Of a stretch of 64,000 nucleotides of DNA, positions 1 through 9,306 are shown in pieces. The stretch covers positions 62,001 through 126,000 of the forward strand of contig NZ_VUJV01000007.1 in NCBI RefSeq assembly GCF_008373755.1, in the 5' to 3' direction. Source of the stretch: Nocardioides humilatus (GTDB lineage: Bacteria > Actinomycetota > Actinomycetes > Propionibacteriales > Nocardioidaceae). Under the pieces are notes generated by a model. The model ran no database searches. It had not been told where the DNA came from and saw only the letters and a list, made by a program, of their open reading frames with translations. The position numbers were made by a program, and so were the translations under genes. Positions within the stretch are counted from its first letter, which is position 1, and the number at the start of each line of letters is the position of its first letter.

Positions 1-398
1 TGCTGACGGCGGCGCGGAGCGTCACCGACCAGCTGGCGGCCAGCAGCGACGACATCGTCGGGCTGATGAAGCAGACCAACGTGGTCGTCACCGAGGTCAC
101 CGCTCGTCGGCAGGCGATCCACACGTTGCTGGTGGAGACGACCGACCTGTCCCGCGCTCTCGAGGAGATCGTCAACTCGACCAAGGGCAAGCTGGAGCCG
201 GCGCTTCGCGACCTCAACGACGTGATCGACTTCCTCAACCAGCAAGACGACGAGCTGCAGCGCGTGCTCGACGTGATGGCACCGGCCGTTCGCTACGTCG
301 CCAACGCAGCGGGCAACGGCCCGTGGGTCGACCTGTTCCTCCATGATCCGGGTGTCCCGGGCGATGACGTCTTCTGCCACACGCGAGGTAACTGCTGA
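1..398 (+). CDS. Mce-family protein, MceC-type, C-terminal part (cut by window start)
   Basis: The reading frame is open from base 3 to the stop at 396-398, so this is the last ~131 residues of a gene that begins outside the window. The visible part is the helical, coiled-coil-like tail typical of Mce proteins. It ends with a short stretch containing GNGPWVDLF, which resembles the end of the MceC-type protein of the second operon (GTGPWFDAL). Its stop overlaps the next start as TGATG, so it is translationally coupled to the mceD-type gene. As an Mce subunit it would sit outside the cytoplasmic membrane in a lipid or sterol importer. The MceC assignment rests on position before D-E-F and on the C-terminal motif. 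Confidence 0.85.
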   Translation, partial: LTAARSVTDQLAASSDDIVGLMKQTNVVVTEVTARRQAIHTLLVETTDLSRALEEIVNSTKGKLEPALRDLNDVIDFLNQQDDELQRVLDVMAPAVRYVANAAGNGPWVDLFLHDPGVPGDDVFCHTRGNC

Positions 399-1507
399 TG
401 ACGACCCAGGTGAAGAGGCAGACGAAGGGGATGACCGTGCGGGTCGTCAACGATGTGCCCCCGCGCCGCAGCGCGCCCGCCCGCCTGCTCGGCATGGTCA
501 TGCTCGCGGTCGTGGTGCTGCTCACCACGTCGTGCAGCGCGCTCCCGGGCGGCCTGGGCGGCGGCAAGATGGAGGTCACCGCCTACTTCGAGGACTCGGC
601 AGGTCTGTTCGTCGGCAACGACGTCGGCATCCTCGGCGTCGTTGTCGGGAAGATCACCTCGATCGAGCCCGACGGTGAGCAGGTCAAGGTCACCATGGAG
701 ATCGACGACGACTACGACGTCCCGGCCGATGCCGGCGCTGTTGTCGTCGCCCGGTCCGTCGCGACCGACCGTTACGTCGAGCTGACGCCGGTCTACAAGA
801 AGGGTCCGAAGCTCGAGGACGGGGCCGAGATCCCGATCGCGCAGACCCGTACCCCCGTCGACTTCGACCAGCTGCTCGCCGCCCTCAACGAGTTCTCGAC
901 CGGCATCGCCGGTTCGAAGACCGCGAAGGACGCGATCGCCAACTTCATCAACAAGGGAGCGGGCGCACTCGAGGGCAACGGACCGCTGGTCAACCAGACG
1001 ATCCACGCGCTTCAGGAAGGGGTCAACGGACTCCACTCCCAGCGCGACAACGTGGCCTCGACGCTGAAGTCGCTCGACGTGCTGCTGGCGGCGATCTCGC
1101 AGAACGAGTCGACGGCACGCACCTTCATCCACCAGGTGTCGGAGGCATCCGACCTGCTCGCCGACGAGCGGGAGAACTTCCGCTCGGCCCTGCGTGCGCT
1201 CAACGACGCCGTGACGGTGGTCGCTGAGTTCGCCGTCGACAACCGCCAGCAGATCGTCGAGGCGCTGGGCGGTTCGACGAAGGTGGTCAAGACGATCATG
1301 GCCAAGCAGGACCAGCTGACCGAGATCCTGCGAGTGATGCCGCTCGCGCTGCAGAACCTGCAGCGTGCTCGCCGGGGCGACCGGGTCGCGGTCACCGCCG
1401 ACCCGATCGCGCTGCTGCCGCTCGGCGGAGTCCTGAACCAAATCTGTGACCAGCTGCCGCCGGCGATCTGCCAGCTGATCGGCACCGACCCGCTGGGGGG
1501 CAACTGA
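398..1507 (+). CDS. Mce-family protein, MceD-type
   Basis: 369 residues. After a short basic N-terminus there is a hydrophobic segment at about residues 28-45 ending in TTSCS, which could be a signal anchor or a poor lipobox. An Mce domain follows (about 55-135, MEVTAYFEDSAGLFVGNDV) and then a long helical region. Its length and the VDFDQLL motif after the Mce domain match the MceD-type protein of the second operon (VELDRIY). It lies between mceC- and mceE-type genes with one-base overlaps on both sides. It should form part of the hexameric Mce ring or needle that carries lipid across the envelope; the substrate of this first operon cannot be read from the sequence. Confidence 0.88.
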   Translation: MTTQVKRQTKGMTVRVVNDVPPRRSAPARLLGMVMLAVVVLLTTSCSALPGGLGGGKMEVTAYFEDSAGLFVGNDVGILGVVVGKITSIEPDGEQVKVTMEIDDDYDVPADAGAVVVARSVATDRYVELTPVYKKGPKLEDGAEIPIAQTRTPVDFDQLLAALNEFSTGIAGSKTAKDAIANFINKGAGALEGNGPLVNQTIHALQEGVNGLHSQRDNVASTLKSLDVLLAAISQNESTARTFIHQVSEASDLLADERENFRSALRALNDAVTVVAEFAVDNRQQIVEALGGSTKVVKTIMAKQDQLTEILRVMPLALQNLQRARRGDRVAVTADPIALLPLGGVLNQICDQLPPAICQLIGTDPLGGN

Positions 1508-2727
1508 TGAAGACCCGCACCCTGCGAGCCGCAGCAGCCAGCCTGGCGACAGTGGGCGTGCTGCTGGCCGGCACCGGCTGCTCGACCACGATGCGTGACC
1601 TGCCGATCCCGGGCACGGGCGTGTCGGGCGACACGATCGAGATCAAGGCCCGCTTCGCCGAGGCGCTCAACCTCGCCGAGGGCGCACCGGTCAAGGTCAA
1701 CGGCGTCGACAGCGGCAAGGTGAAGTCGATCGACATCGACGACTACACCGCCGTCGTCACGATGACGGTCCGCAAGGACGCGAAGATCCACCAAGGTGCG
1801 ACGGCTCGCCTGCGCTACACCACGCCCCTCGGTGAGCTGTTCGTCGACGTCAGCAACCCCAACGACGGCGCTGACCTGGCCGACGGCGCGGTCCTCGACC
1901 TCAAGCAGACCGAGACGGCACCGACGGTCGAGGACGCTCTGTCCGAGGCTTCGCTGCTCATCAACGGTGGTGGTCTGGCCCAGCTCCAGACGATCACCGA
2001 GGAGCTCAACACCGCGATGGGCGGCAACGAGGACGACATCCGCCTCCTGCTCAACCAGGCGGCGACGTTCCTCACCCAGGCCAACGCGACCTCGTCCAGC
2101 ATCGACGCCGTGCTCAACTCGCTCGACTCGCTGTCGGGCACCCTCGGCAAGCGCGAGGACGTCATCAACCGGGCGATGAAGGAGATCCGTCCGGCCGCTG
2201 CCGTCCTGCGGCGCGCGACACCGGGTCTCACGAAGCTGCTGAAGTCGGTCGAACGGTTCTCCGGTGCCGCCAACCAGACCGTGACGGCGACCCGCACCCA
2301 GCTTCTCAACCTGCTCAGCGAGGCGGAGCCGGTGCTGGCCGAGCTCGCGTCCAACAAGGGCCGGTTCAACGAGATGCTCCAACGGCTCACCGACGCGGGC
2401 GCCGCGCTGAAGTCGGTGGCATCGAGCGACTACGCCAACCTCGACATCTACCTGCACCTCGACGGCATCCAGGCGGGCAACCTGGCCGTCCTGCAGCCGT
2501 TGCTCGACCTGCTGGGCATCACCGCGCCGATCGGCGACGTGCTCGACCAGCTCGGACTCGGCGACCTGTTGGGCGGGGTCCTGGGGGGCGTGGTCGGAAA
2601 CCTGCCCAAGACCCCGGGACTGACCTCAGGGAGCCCCACCGGTCAGTCCGGTGGAACGGGCACTGCTGACAACGATCCGCTGTCGCTCGGGGGCCTGCTC
2701 AACGGGCTGCTCGGGGGAGGGAACTGA
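1507..2727 (+). CDS. Mce-family lipoprotein, MceE/LprN-type
   Basis: 406 residues. The N-terminus is a signal peptide ending LLAGTGC, a usable lipobox although glycine sits at -3. It is followed by RDLPIPG, a motif shared with MceE lipoproteins (the second operon has YDLPLPG). The Mce domain covers about residues 40-120, then helical repeats, then a glycine-rich C-terminus. In known Mce systems MceE is the lipid-anchored subunit. The start ATG overlaps the mceD-type stop by one base. The low-complexity tail (GGLLNGLLGGG) is not seen in the second-operon MceE. Confidence 0.9.
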   Translation: MKTRTLRAAAASLATVGVLLAGTGCSTTMRDLPIPGTGVSGDTIEIKARFAEALNLAEGAPVKVNGVDSGKVKSIDIDDYTAVVTMTVRKDAKIHQGATARLRYTTPLGELFVDVSNPNDGADLADGAVLDLKQTETAPTVEDALSEASLLINGGGLAQLQTITEELNTAMGGNEDDIRLLLNQAATFLTQANATSSSIDAVLNSLDSLSGTLGKREDVINRAMKEIRPAAAVLRRATPGLTKLLKSVERFSGAANQTVTATRTQLLNLLSEAEPVLAELASNKGRFNEMLQRLTDAGAALKSVASSDYANLDIYLHLDGIQAGNLAVLQPLLDLLGITAPIGDVLDQLGLGDLLGGVLGGVVGNLPKTPGLTSGSPTGQSGGTGTADNDPLSLGGLLNGLLGGGN

Positions 2728-2728
2728 C

Positions 2729-3826
2729 ATGCCGAGTGTTCGTAGCATCCTCACCGATCGGCTCTACCTGAGCGCTGTGGGCGTTGTCCTCGTCTTCCTG
2801 GTCGCGATCGCCTACCTGTTCGCCGCTGTGCTCGACCAGCCGCTCACCTCGCGGCCGATCACGCTCAAGGTCGAGCTCCAGCAGACCGGTGGCCTGTTCG
2901 AGGGCTCGGTCGCCACCTACCGCGGCATCAAGGTCGGCAAGGTCACCGAGATCGTGCCGACCGACGAGGGTGTCGTCGCGACCGTCCGGCTCAGCTCGGG
3001 CACCGACATCCCGAAGGACTCACTCGCGCGCGTGCGGAGCCTGTCGCCCGTCGGCGAGCAGTACCTCGACTTCCAGCCGCGGACGTCCAAGGCACCGTTC
3101 CTCGAGAACGGCGACGTCATCCCGGCAGAGTCGACCGACCTCCCGGAGAGCCTGAGCTCCACGGTCGTCGCAATCAACAAGGTGCTGCGGCAGATCGACG
3201 ACAAGAAGCTGAAGCTCGTGCTCGGTGAGCTGAGCACGGCGCTGGCCGGCACGGGCGACGACATCGGCCGGATCCTCGACCAGGGCACGGACCTGCTCGC
3301 GACGCTGGACGAGGTGTGGCCCGAGACCAACCGCGTGATCGACAACGCGGGCACGGTGCTGCCGATCATCAGCGACAACGCCGGTGAGCTCCGCAACCTG
3401 GGGGTGAAGGCCAAGCAGTTCGCCGCCTTCCTCCGTGACTACGACCCGGAGTGGCAGCAGGTGCTCGAGCGCACGCCCGGTCAGATCGAGGACCTGAAGG
3501 CGCTCATCCAGGATGCCGACGAGGTGCTGCCCGGATTCCTCGACGCGGGCGTGAGCTTTACTGACCTCGTGATGTCCTTCGAGCCCCACCTGCGGGCGCT
3601 CCTCCAGGAATACCCGAAGGGCCTGGGAGTGCTGGTCGCAGCCGTCCACGACGGTGCCCTCAACATCGAGGCCATCCCGGTGCGGACGGCGAGGTGTGAC
3701 TACGGCACCCCGCGGCACGTCCCGTGGGACCCGGAGCGCTACGCGTTCAACAAGGACGCCCACTGCGCCCCGTCGTTCGCGCGACTGCAGCGCGGCGCTG
3801 CCCACGCCCCTGGCCCGGTCCGATGA
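2729..3826 (+). CDS. Mce-family protein, MceF-type
   Basis: 365 residues from ATG 2729; the frame is open further upstream, but the start after the mceE-type stop gives a proper membrane anchor at about residues 10-32. The Mce domain begins ITLKVELQQTGGLFEGS, closely like the MceF-type protein at 17760 (TAKLPGSGGLFEGS). The C-terminal region contains paired cysteines and ends FARLQRGAAHAPGPVR. It is the last Mce subunit before the associated protein, the usual position of mceF. Its stop overlaps the next start as ATGA. Confidence 0.9.
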   Translation: MPSVRSILTDRLYLSAVGVVLVFLVAIAYLFAAVLDQPLTSRPITLKVELQQTGGLFEGSVATYRGIKVGKVTEIVPTDEGVVATVRLSSGTDIPKDSLARVRSLSPVGEQYLDFQPRTSKAPFLENGDVIPAESTDLPESLSSTVVAINKVLRQIDDKKLKLVLGELSTALAGTGDDIGRILDQGTDLLATLDEVWPETNRVIDNAGTVLPIISDNAGELRNLGVKAKQFAAFLRDYDPEWQQVLERTPGQIEDLKALIQDADEVLPGFLDAGVSFTDLVMSFEPHLRALLQEYPKGLGVLVAAVHDGALNIEAIPVRTARCDYGTPRHVPWDPERYAFNKDAHCAPSFARLQRGAAHAPGPVR

Positions 3827-4389
3827 CGGTGGTGCAGAAGGGGGAGTCGCCGGACAACAGCGTGGAGCGGCGCTACCAGCTCGCGATCCTCGTGCTGGTC
3901 GTCATCGTGCTGGTGGGCGCGGTCTCCTCGGTGTGGCTGGTCTCGAAGAAGAACAGCGCCGAGGACGACCTCAAGGATGCCAACGAGAAGGTCGCGACCT
4001 ATGCGGCCGGCCCGGAGGCACGCGACGCGGCTGAGGCGATGCTGCTGGACATGTTGTCCTACGACTACAAGAGCATCGACGACGAATACAGCTGGCTCGA
4101 CAACTTCACGAGCGACGAGCTGCGGAAGCGCTACGCGCAGCAGATCCCGAAGCTGAAGAAGATCATCAAGGCGTCGAAGGCCTCCGCGCAGGGCGAGGTC
4201 GTCTCGTCGGCCTACAACACCGTCGACGACGACTCCGCCACGGTGCTGGCCTTCGTCCGCCAGGTCCTCAAGGCCAACGGCAAGAAGTCGGCGGTCGAGG
4301 ACCAGTGGACGACGCTGAAGATGGTCCGCGACGGCGACGACTGGAAGATCGACGACATCAACATCGTCTCGGTGCCGCCGTCGTCGTGA
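3823..4389 (+). CDS. Mce-associated membrane protein (Mam type)
   Basis: 188 residues from ATG 3823, which overlaps the mceF-type stop. There is one transmembrane segment (about 21-43), a short helical linker, and an extracytoplasmic domain of NTF2-like size ending in WKIDDINIVSVPPSS. Proteins of this layout follow mce operons and are thought to stabilise the Mce complex. Only one is present here, whereas the mce4-type operon has two. The assignment rests on position, topology and the conserved ending; no catalytic residues are expected. Confidence 0.82.
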   Translation: MTVVQKGESPDNSVERRYQLAILVLVVIVLVGAVSSVWLVSKKNSAEDDLKDANEKVATYAAGPEARDAAEAMLLDMLSYDYKSIDDEYSWLDNFTSDELRKRYAQQIPKLKKIIKASKASAQGEVVSSAYNTVDDDSATVLAFVRQVLKANGKKSAVEDQWTTLKMVRDGDDWKIDDINIVSVPPSS

Positions 4390-4425
4390 GCAGCGGGTCG
4401 CGGAAACGCGGCGCAGGGGTCCGAC

Positions 4426-4431
4426 TAGATT
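4426..4431 (+). promoter_or_regulatory. -10 element TAGATT for a leaderless start
   Basis: TAGATT (TANNNT class) lies exactly seven bases before GTG 4439. In actinobacteria that distance puts the transcription start on or next to the start codon, so the phospholipase D-like gene probably has a leaderless mRNA. This also argues against the in-frame TTG at 4430, which would lie inside the -10 element. Confidence 0.55.
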
Positions 4432-4438
4432 GACTGCC

Positions 4439-5701
4439 GTGGGACAGGACGAGCAGCGTGGTGGGTGGGACCTGTCCCGGACCCTCCGTCGCACGCTGCT
4501 GACGATCCTCGGGGTCCAGGTGGGCCTGGCGGTCGTGATGTCGCTCGTCGACTCCTACCGGCGTCGCGGCAAGAAGCCGAAGCCGTTCCCGACGCGCGCC
4601 CCTGAGACGGTCGCGGTCGGCGAGGGCGAGGTAACGACCTACACCTACGGTCGCGACCTCTACGACGACATGATCGCCGCGATCGACGGCGCCCAGCGCC
4701 AGATCCTCTTCGAGACCTACATCTGGAAGGGCGACGCGATGGGGGAGCGGTTCAAGCGCGCTCTCGCCGCGGCCGCCGACCGGGGCGTCGAGGTCTACTG
4801 CATCTACGACAGCTTCGCCAACCTGGTGGTGTCGCCGACCTTCAAGCGGTTCCCGTCCTCGATGAAGGTGCTGCCCTACCCGGTCTATTCGGCCGGATGG
4901 CGTTTCTTCGACCTGCGCCGCTACGGCCGCGACCACCGCAAGATCCTCGTCGTCGACGACCACACCGGCTTCATCGGCGGCTACAACATCGGGTCGGCCT
5001 ACGAGACCGAGTGGCGCGACACGCACGTCCGGGTGACCGGGCCGGCCGTGTGGGACCTCAAACGCGCGTTCGCCGACTTCTGGAACCTCAACCGTCGCCG
5101 CCGGATCCGCAGCTCCGAGCGGCCGCTCCTCCTGGAGACCGCGTCGACCTGGGAGCCCCAGATCCGGATCCAGCGCAACGTGCCGCGGCTGTGGGTCTTC
5201 CCGATCCGCGGCATGTACCTCGAGGCCATCAACCGCGCGAGCCGCAACATCTGGTTGACCCAGGCCTACTTCATGCCCGACCAGGACTTCGTCGACGCCC
5301 TCAAGGACGCCGCGCGGCGGGGGGTCGACGTCCGGCTGCTCCTCCCGTTGAAGTCCAACCACATCGTGGCCGACTGGATCTCTCGCGGCTACTTCAGCCA
5401 GCTGCTCGACGCCGGCGTGCGGATCCTCCGGTTCCGTGACGCGATGGTCCACTCCAAGACGGCGACCGTCGACAGCACCTGGTGCACGGTCGGCACGGCC
5501 AACATCGACCGGCTCAGCCTTCAGGGCAACTACGAGATCAACCTCGAGGCGATCGACGAGACGCTGGCCAAGGAGCTCGAGGAGATCTTCCTCGTCGACC
5601 AGTCCAACTGCCTCGAGCTGACCAGCGGCGAGTGGGAGGCGCGCGACCTCCACCGCAAGTTCACCGAGGCCTTCCTCAAGCCGCTCCGAACGCTACTGTG
5701 A
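4439..5701 (+). CDS. Phospholipase D-like / cardiolipin synthase family protein
   Basis: 420 residues from GTG 4439 (a TTG at 4430 is an alternative). There is one N-terminal hydrophobic segment and then two PLD domains. The HKD motifs are visible: HRK with aspartate in DHRKILVVDD (His about residue 166), and HSK with aspartate in VHSKTATVD (His about residue 338). Two HKD motifs with an N-terminal anchor fit the bacterial cardiolipin synthase family, which condenses two phosphatidylglycerol molecules. Other phosphatidyltransferase activities cannot be excluded. It stands apart from the mce operon with its own -10 element and is followed four bases later by an SDR gene. Confidence 0.85.
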   Translation: MGQDEQRGGWDLSRTLRRTLLTILGVQVGLAVVMSLVDSYRRRGKKPKPFPTRAPETVAVGEGEVTTYTYGRDLYDDMIAAIDGAQRQILFETYIWKGDAMGERFKRALAAAADRGVEVYCIYDSFANLVVSPTFKRFPSSMKVLPYPVYSAGWRFFDLRRYGRDHRKILVVDDHTGFIGGYNIGSAYETEWRDTHVRVTGPAVWDLKRAFADFWNLNRRRRIRSSERPLLLETASTWEPQIRIQRNVPRLWVFPIRGMYLEAINRASRNIWLTQAYFMPDQDFVDALKDAARRGVDVRLLLPLKSNHIVADWISRGYFSQLLDAGVRILRFRDAMVHSKTATVDSTWCTVGTANIDRLSLQGNYEINLEAIDETLAKELEEIFLVDQSNCLELTSGEWEARDLHRKFTEAFLKPLRTLL

Positions 5702-5705
5702 CCCG

Positions 5706-6590
5706 ATGCTGAGGCCCCCCGTCCGCGATCTCGCGGGCAAGAACGTCTTCGTCACCGGTGCCGCGAGCGGCATCGGCCGAGCTGTCGCCCTCCAGGCTGC
5801 GCGGGAGGGTGCCGTCCTCCACCTGACCGACATCCAGGCCGAGCAGCTCGCGCAGGTGGCCGACGAGGCACGTGCCGCCGGGGGCCGGGTGGTCGTGGCC
5901 GAGGCCGCCGACATCACCGACCACGACGCCGTACGTCTCCTCGCGAAGCGGGTGACCGAGGCGTCCGGCGCGATGGACGTCGTGCTCAACGTCGCCGGCA
6001 TCGCCATCTGGGGCACGGTGCGCGGGCTCGAGCACGAGCACTGGCGGTCCCTGGTCGAGGTCAACCTGATGGGCCCGATCCACGTGATCGAGGAGTTCCT
6101 GCCGCCGATGATCGACGCGGGCCGCGGCGGCCAGCTCGTCAACGTCTCTTCCGCAGCCGGCATCATCGCGATGCCGTGGCACGCCGCCTACAGCGCGACG
6201 AAGTTCGGCCTGCGTGGGATCTCCGAGGTGCTCCGCTACGACCTGCGCCGTCACAAGATCGGGGTGACCCTCGTCGCCCCTGGAGGCGTCGACACCGGGC
6301 TGGTGCAGACGATCCGGATCGCGGGCGTCGACTCGACGGATCGCCGGTTCCAGAAGGCACGTCGGCAGTTCCAGCGCCACGCGGTCTCGCCCGAGAAGGC
6401 GGCCGAGGCCATCTGGAAGGGCGCCCTCCGCAACCGCTACTGGGTCTACACCTCCGCCGACATCAGGCTCGTGCACCTGCTGCAGCGCTACTTCCCGCCG
6501 GGCTACGCGCTCGCTATGCGTGGATTCAACTGGGGCGCCCACCGGGTGCTGCCGGTCGTCGACCAGGCCCGCCGTTCGGACCTCCAGTGA
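5706..6590 (+). CDS. Short-chain dehydrogenase/reductase
   Basis: 294 residues. The Rossmann motif TGAASGIG lies near the N-terminus, followed by NVAGIA and the catalytic pair Y162-x3-K166 (YSATK). The C-terminal ~70 residues extend beyond a classical SDR and include a hydrophobic, membrane-associating stretch (VHLLQRYFPPGYALAM), as in SDRs linked to lipid metabolism. ATG 5706 follows the PLD-like stop by four bases. The substrate is unknown. It is translationally coupled to the next gene (GTGA overlap). Confidence 0.85.
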   Translation: MLRPPVRDLAGKNVFVTGAASGIGRAVALQAAREGAVLHLTDIQAEQLAQVADEARAAGGRVVVAEAADITDHDAVRLLAKRVTEASGAMDVVLNVAGIAIWGTVRGLEHEHWRSLVEVNLMGPIHVIEEFLPPMIDAGRGGQLVNVSSAAGIIAMPWHAAYSATKFGLRGISEVLRYDLRRHKIGVTLVAPGGVDTGLVQTIRIAGVDSTDRRFQKARRQFQRHAVSPEKAAEAIWKGALRNRYWVYTSADIRLVHLLQRYFPPGYALAMRGFNWGAHRVLPVVDQARRSDLQ

Positions 6591-7129
6591 GCACCGAGCC
6601 CCGGGTCGCTCCCGGCACCTGGCGGCAGACGGGTCCGTTCGTCGCCGCCTTCGCCTACGCCGCAGGGCGGGTCGCGGGCACCGAGTCGCCGGCGGTGTTT
6701 CGCACCCTGGGTCGCAACCGCGGGCTCTTCTGGGGCTGGCTGCACTTCGCGGGCCGGATGATGCCCGGGGGCCGGCTGCCGCGGCGGGAGTCGGAGCTGC
6801 TGATCCTGCGGGTCGCCACCGCGTGCGGGTCCGACTACGAGCTCGCCCAGCACCGCACGCTCGCCCGGCGGGCCGGGCTCACCAAGGACGAGATCGCGCG
6901 GGTCGAGGCCGGTGGGCTCGACGGATGGGATCCGGCCGACCGGACCCTGCTGGCGGCGGCCGACGAGCTGCTGGCCACCGAGGACCTCAGCGACGACGGT
7001 TGGGCAGCGCTGGTCGCCGACCACGACGAGCGCACCGCGATCGAGATCGTGATGATCGTGGCGCACTACCGGATGCTCGCCACGGCGCTGCGCACCTTCC
7101 GGGTGCAGCCCGACCGCCCCCGCTCCTGA
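6587..7129 (+). CDS. Carboxymuconolactone decarboxylase-family (AhpD-like) protein
   Basis: 180 residues from GTG 6587, which overlaps the SDR stop; a longer frame upstream is an artefact of the SDR gene. The core RESELLILRVA...YELAQH is the family signature, with the His that follows the YE motif. The usual CxxC pair of AhpD peroxidases is absent: only one cysteine is present (ATACGSDYE). It may therefore not be a peroxidase. All-alpha proteins of this family often accompany SDRs in lipid and aromatic catabolism. Function is unassigned. Confidence 0.8.
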   Translation: MSTEPRVAPGTWRQTGPFVAAFAYAAGRVAGTESPAVFRTLGRNRGLFWGWLHFAGRMMPGGRLPRRESELLILRVATACGSDYELAQHRTLARRAGLTKDEIARVEAGGLDGWDPADRTLLAAADELLATEDLSDDGWAALVADHDERTAIEIVMIVAHYRMLATALRTFRVQPDRPRS

Positions 7130-7150
7130 CCCACCGTCGGTGGGCGCCCG

Positions 7151-7156
7151 TAGGCT
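7151..7156 (+). promoter_or_regulatory. -10 element TAGGCT for leaderless uvrB
   Basis: TAGGCT sits six bases upstream of the uvrB ATG at 7163 and no Shine-Dalgarno sequence is visible in between. The same hexamer at the same spacing precedes the minus-strand lipase gene at 43376. Confidence 0.55.
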
Positions 7157-7162
7157 CGACAC

Positions 7163-9292
7163 ATGCGCCCGATCACCGACCTCGAGCGTCGCGTCGCCCC
7201 GTTCAAGGTGGAGTCCGACTACCAGCCCTCCGGCGATCAGCCCGCCGCCATCGCCGAGATCACCCAGCGCATCGAGAACGGGTCCCAGGACGTCGTACTC
7301 CTGGGTGCCACCGGCACCGGCAAGACCGCAACGGTCGCCTGGGTGGCTGAGCAGGTCCAGCGTCCGCTGCTGGTGCTCCAGCCCAACAAGACACTTGCCG
7401 CGCAGTTCGCCAATGAGCTGCGCCAGCTCTTCCCGAAGAACGCGATCGAATACTTCGTCTCCTACTACGACTACTACCAACCCGAGGCCTACGTCCCTCA
7501 GACCGACACCTACATCGAGAAGGACAGCTCGATCAACGAGGAGGTCGAGCGGCTGCGTCACTCGGCCACCAACAGCCTGCTGACGCGTCGCGACGTCATC
7601 GTGGTGTCGACGGTGTCGTGCATCTACGGCCTCGGCACGCCCCAGGAATACGTCGACCGCATGGTGCGGCTGCGGGTGGGCGAGGAGCACGACCGCGACA
7701 GCGTGCTGCGCCGCCTCGTCGACATCCAATACACGCGCAACGACCTGTCCTTCACCCGCGGCACCTTCCGGGTGCGCGGTGACACCCTGGAGATCTTCCC
7801 GGTCTACGAGGAGCTCGCGGTGCGGGTGGAGTTCTTCGGCGACGAGATCGAGCGGCTGATGACGCTCCACCCGGTCACGGGGGAGGTCCTCACCGAGGAC
7901 ACCGAGCTCCACGTCTTCCCGGCGAGCCACTACGTCGCGGGTCCGGAGCGCATGGAGCGCGCGATCAACGGCATCGAGGCCGAGCTGGCCGACCAGCTCG
8001 CGACCTTCGAGCGCCAGGGCAAGATGCTCGAGGCCCAGCGGCTGCGCATGCGCACCACCTACGACATCGAGATGATGCGCCAGATCGGCACCTGCTCGGG
8101 CATCGAGAACTACTCGATGCACATCGACGGCCGGTCCCGGGGATCCGCGCCCAACTGCCTGATCGACTACTTCCCGGAGGACTTCCTCCTGGTCATCGAC
8201 GAGTCTCACGTCGCTGTCCCGCAGGTCGGGGGGATGTACGAAGGCGACATGTCGCGCAAGCGCAACCTCGTCGAGCACGGCTTCCGGCTGCCGAGCGCGA
8301 TGGACAACCGCCCGTTGCGGTGGGAGGAGTTCCTCGACCGGATCGGTCAGACGATCTACCTGTCGGCCACGCCGGGTGATTACGAGCTCGACAAGGTCCA
8401 GGGCGACGTCGTCGAGCAGATCATCCGTCCGACCGGGCTGATCGATCCCGAGGTCGTCATCAAGCAGACCAAGGGCCAGATCGACGACCTCATCCACGAG
8501 ATCCGGCTTCGCACCGAGCGCAACGAGCGGGTGCTGGTCACGACGCTCACCAAGAAGATGTCGGAGGACCTGACCGACTACCTGCTCGACGCCGGCATCC
8601 GCACCCGCTACCTGCACTCCGAGGTCGACACGCTCAAGCGGATCGAGCTGCTGCGCGACCTGCGACTGGGCGCCTACGACGTGCTCGTCGGCATCAACCT
8701 GCTGCGCGAGGGCCTCGACCTCCCCGAGGTCTCCCTGGTGTCGATCCTCGACGCCGACAAGGAGGGGTTCTTGCGCTCCGACAAGTCGCTGATCCAGACG
8801 ATCGGGCGCGCGGCCCGCAACGTGTCCGGCCAGGTGCACATGTATGCCGACCGGATCACCCCCTCGATGGCTTCCGCCATCGACGAGACCAACCGGCGGC
8901 GCGCCAAGCAGGTCGCCTACAACGAGCTCCACGGCGTCGACCCGCAACCGCTGCGCAAGAAGATCGCCGACATCACCGAGATGCTCGCCCGCGAGGACGA
9001 GACGACCCAGGAGCTGTTGCAGACCTGGGCCGATGCCGGGGTCCGTGGTCGCGCCGGGGGAGTGAAGGGTCGGCGGGCGCCGGTGCCGACCCTCGGCGAG
9101 CGGGCCGCGGGCGAGCACGCCGCCGAGCTGGCCGGACTGCCGAGCTCCGACCTCGCCGAGCTGATCCAGGACCTCACCGACCAGATGAAGGGCGCTGCTG
9201 CCGAGCTGCAGTTCGAGCTCGCGGCGCGGTTGCGCGACGAGATCAACGAGCTCCGCAAGGAGCTGCGGCAGATGGTCGAAGCCACGAAGTAG
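7163..9292 (+). CDS. uvrB: Excinuclease ABC subunit UvrB
   Basis: 709 residues, the normal length. It is the damage-verifying helicase of nucleotide excision repair, loaded by UvrA and partnered with UvrC. Visible motifs: Walker A GATGTGKT (48-55); the tyrosine-rich beta-hairpin [12 protein letters not shown] that clamps one strand; the Walker B-like DESH box; helicase motifs [10 protein letters not shown] and [10 protein letters not shown]; and a C-terminal UVR domain ([16 protein letters not shown]) that contacts UvrC. The start is the ATG six bases after the -10 element. It is unrelated to the surrounding sterol genes and appears monocistronic. Confidence 0.97.
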   Translation: MRPITDLERRVAPFKVESDYQPSGDQPAAIAEITQRIENGSQDVVLLGATGTGKTATVAWVAEQVQRPLLVLQPNKTLAAQFANELRQLFPKNAIEYFVSYYDYYQPEAYVPQTDTYIEKDSSINEEVERLRHSATNSLLTRRDVIVVSTVSCIYGLGTPQEYVDRMVRLRVGEEHDRDSVLRRLVDIQYTRNDLSFTRGTFRVRGDTLEIFPVYEELAVRVEFFGDEIERLMTLHPVTGEVLTEDTELHVFPASHYVAGPERMERAINGIEAELADQLATFERQGKMLEAQRLRMRTTYDIEMMRQIGTCSGIENYSMHIDGRSRGSAPNCLIDYFPEDFLLVIDESHVAVPQVGGMYEGDMSRKRNLVEHGFRLPSAMDNRPLRWEEFLDRIGQTIYLSATPGDYELDKVQGDVVEQIIRPTGLIDPEVVIKQTKGQIDDLIHEIRLRTERNERVLVTTLTKKMSEDLTDYLLDAGIRTRYLHSEVDTLKRIELLRDLRLGAYDVLVGINLLREGLDLPEVSLVSILDADKEGFLRSDKSLIQTIGRAARNVSGQVHMYADRITPSMASAIDETNRRRAKQVAYNELHGVDPQPLRKKIADITEMLAREDETTQELLQTWADAGVRGRAGGVKGRRAPVPTLGERAAGEHAAELAGLPSSDLAELIQDLTDQMKGAAAELQFELAARLRDEINELRKELRQMVEATK

Positions 9293-9306
9293 CGCGCCGG
9301 CGCTAC
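9289..9306. terminator. Bidirectional terminator-like hairpin between uvrB and the channel gene
   Basis: GTAGCGC and GCGCTAC form a seven-base-pair stem with a four-base loop. The stem contains the stop codons of both convergent genes, and only ten bases separate the two reading frames. There is no T-run, so an intrinsic terminator of the I-shaped actinobacterial kind is inferred. Confidence 0.5.

Noticed and set aside
6503-9118. Long minus-strand open frame (871 codons) antisense to uvrB
   Set aside because: It mirrors uvrB codons in GC-rich DNA, is rich in Arg/Asp/Val shadow sequence, and uvrB is unmistakable on the other strand.
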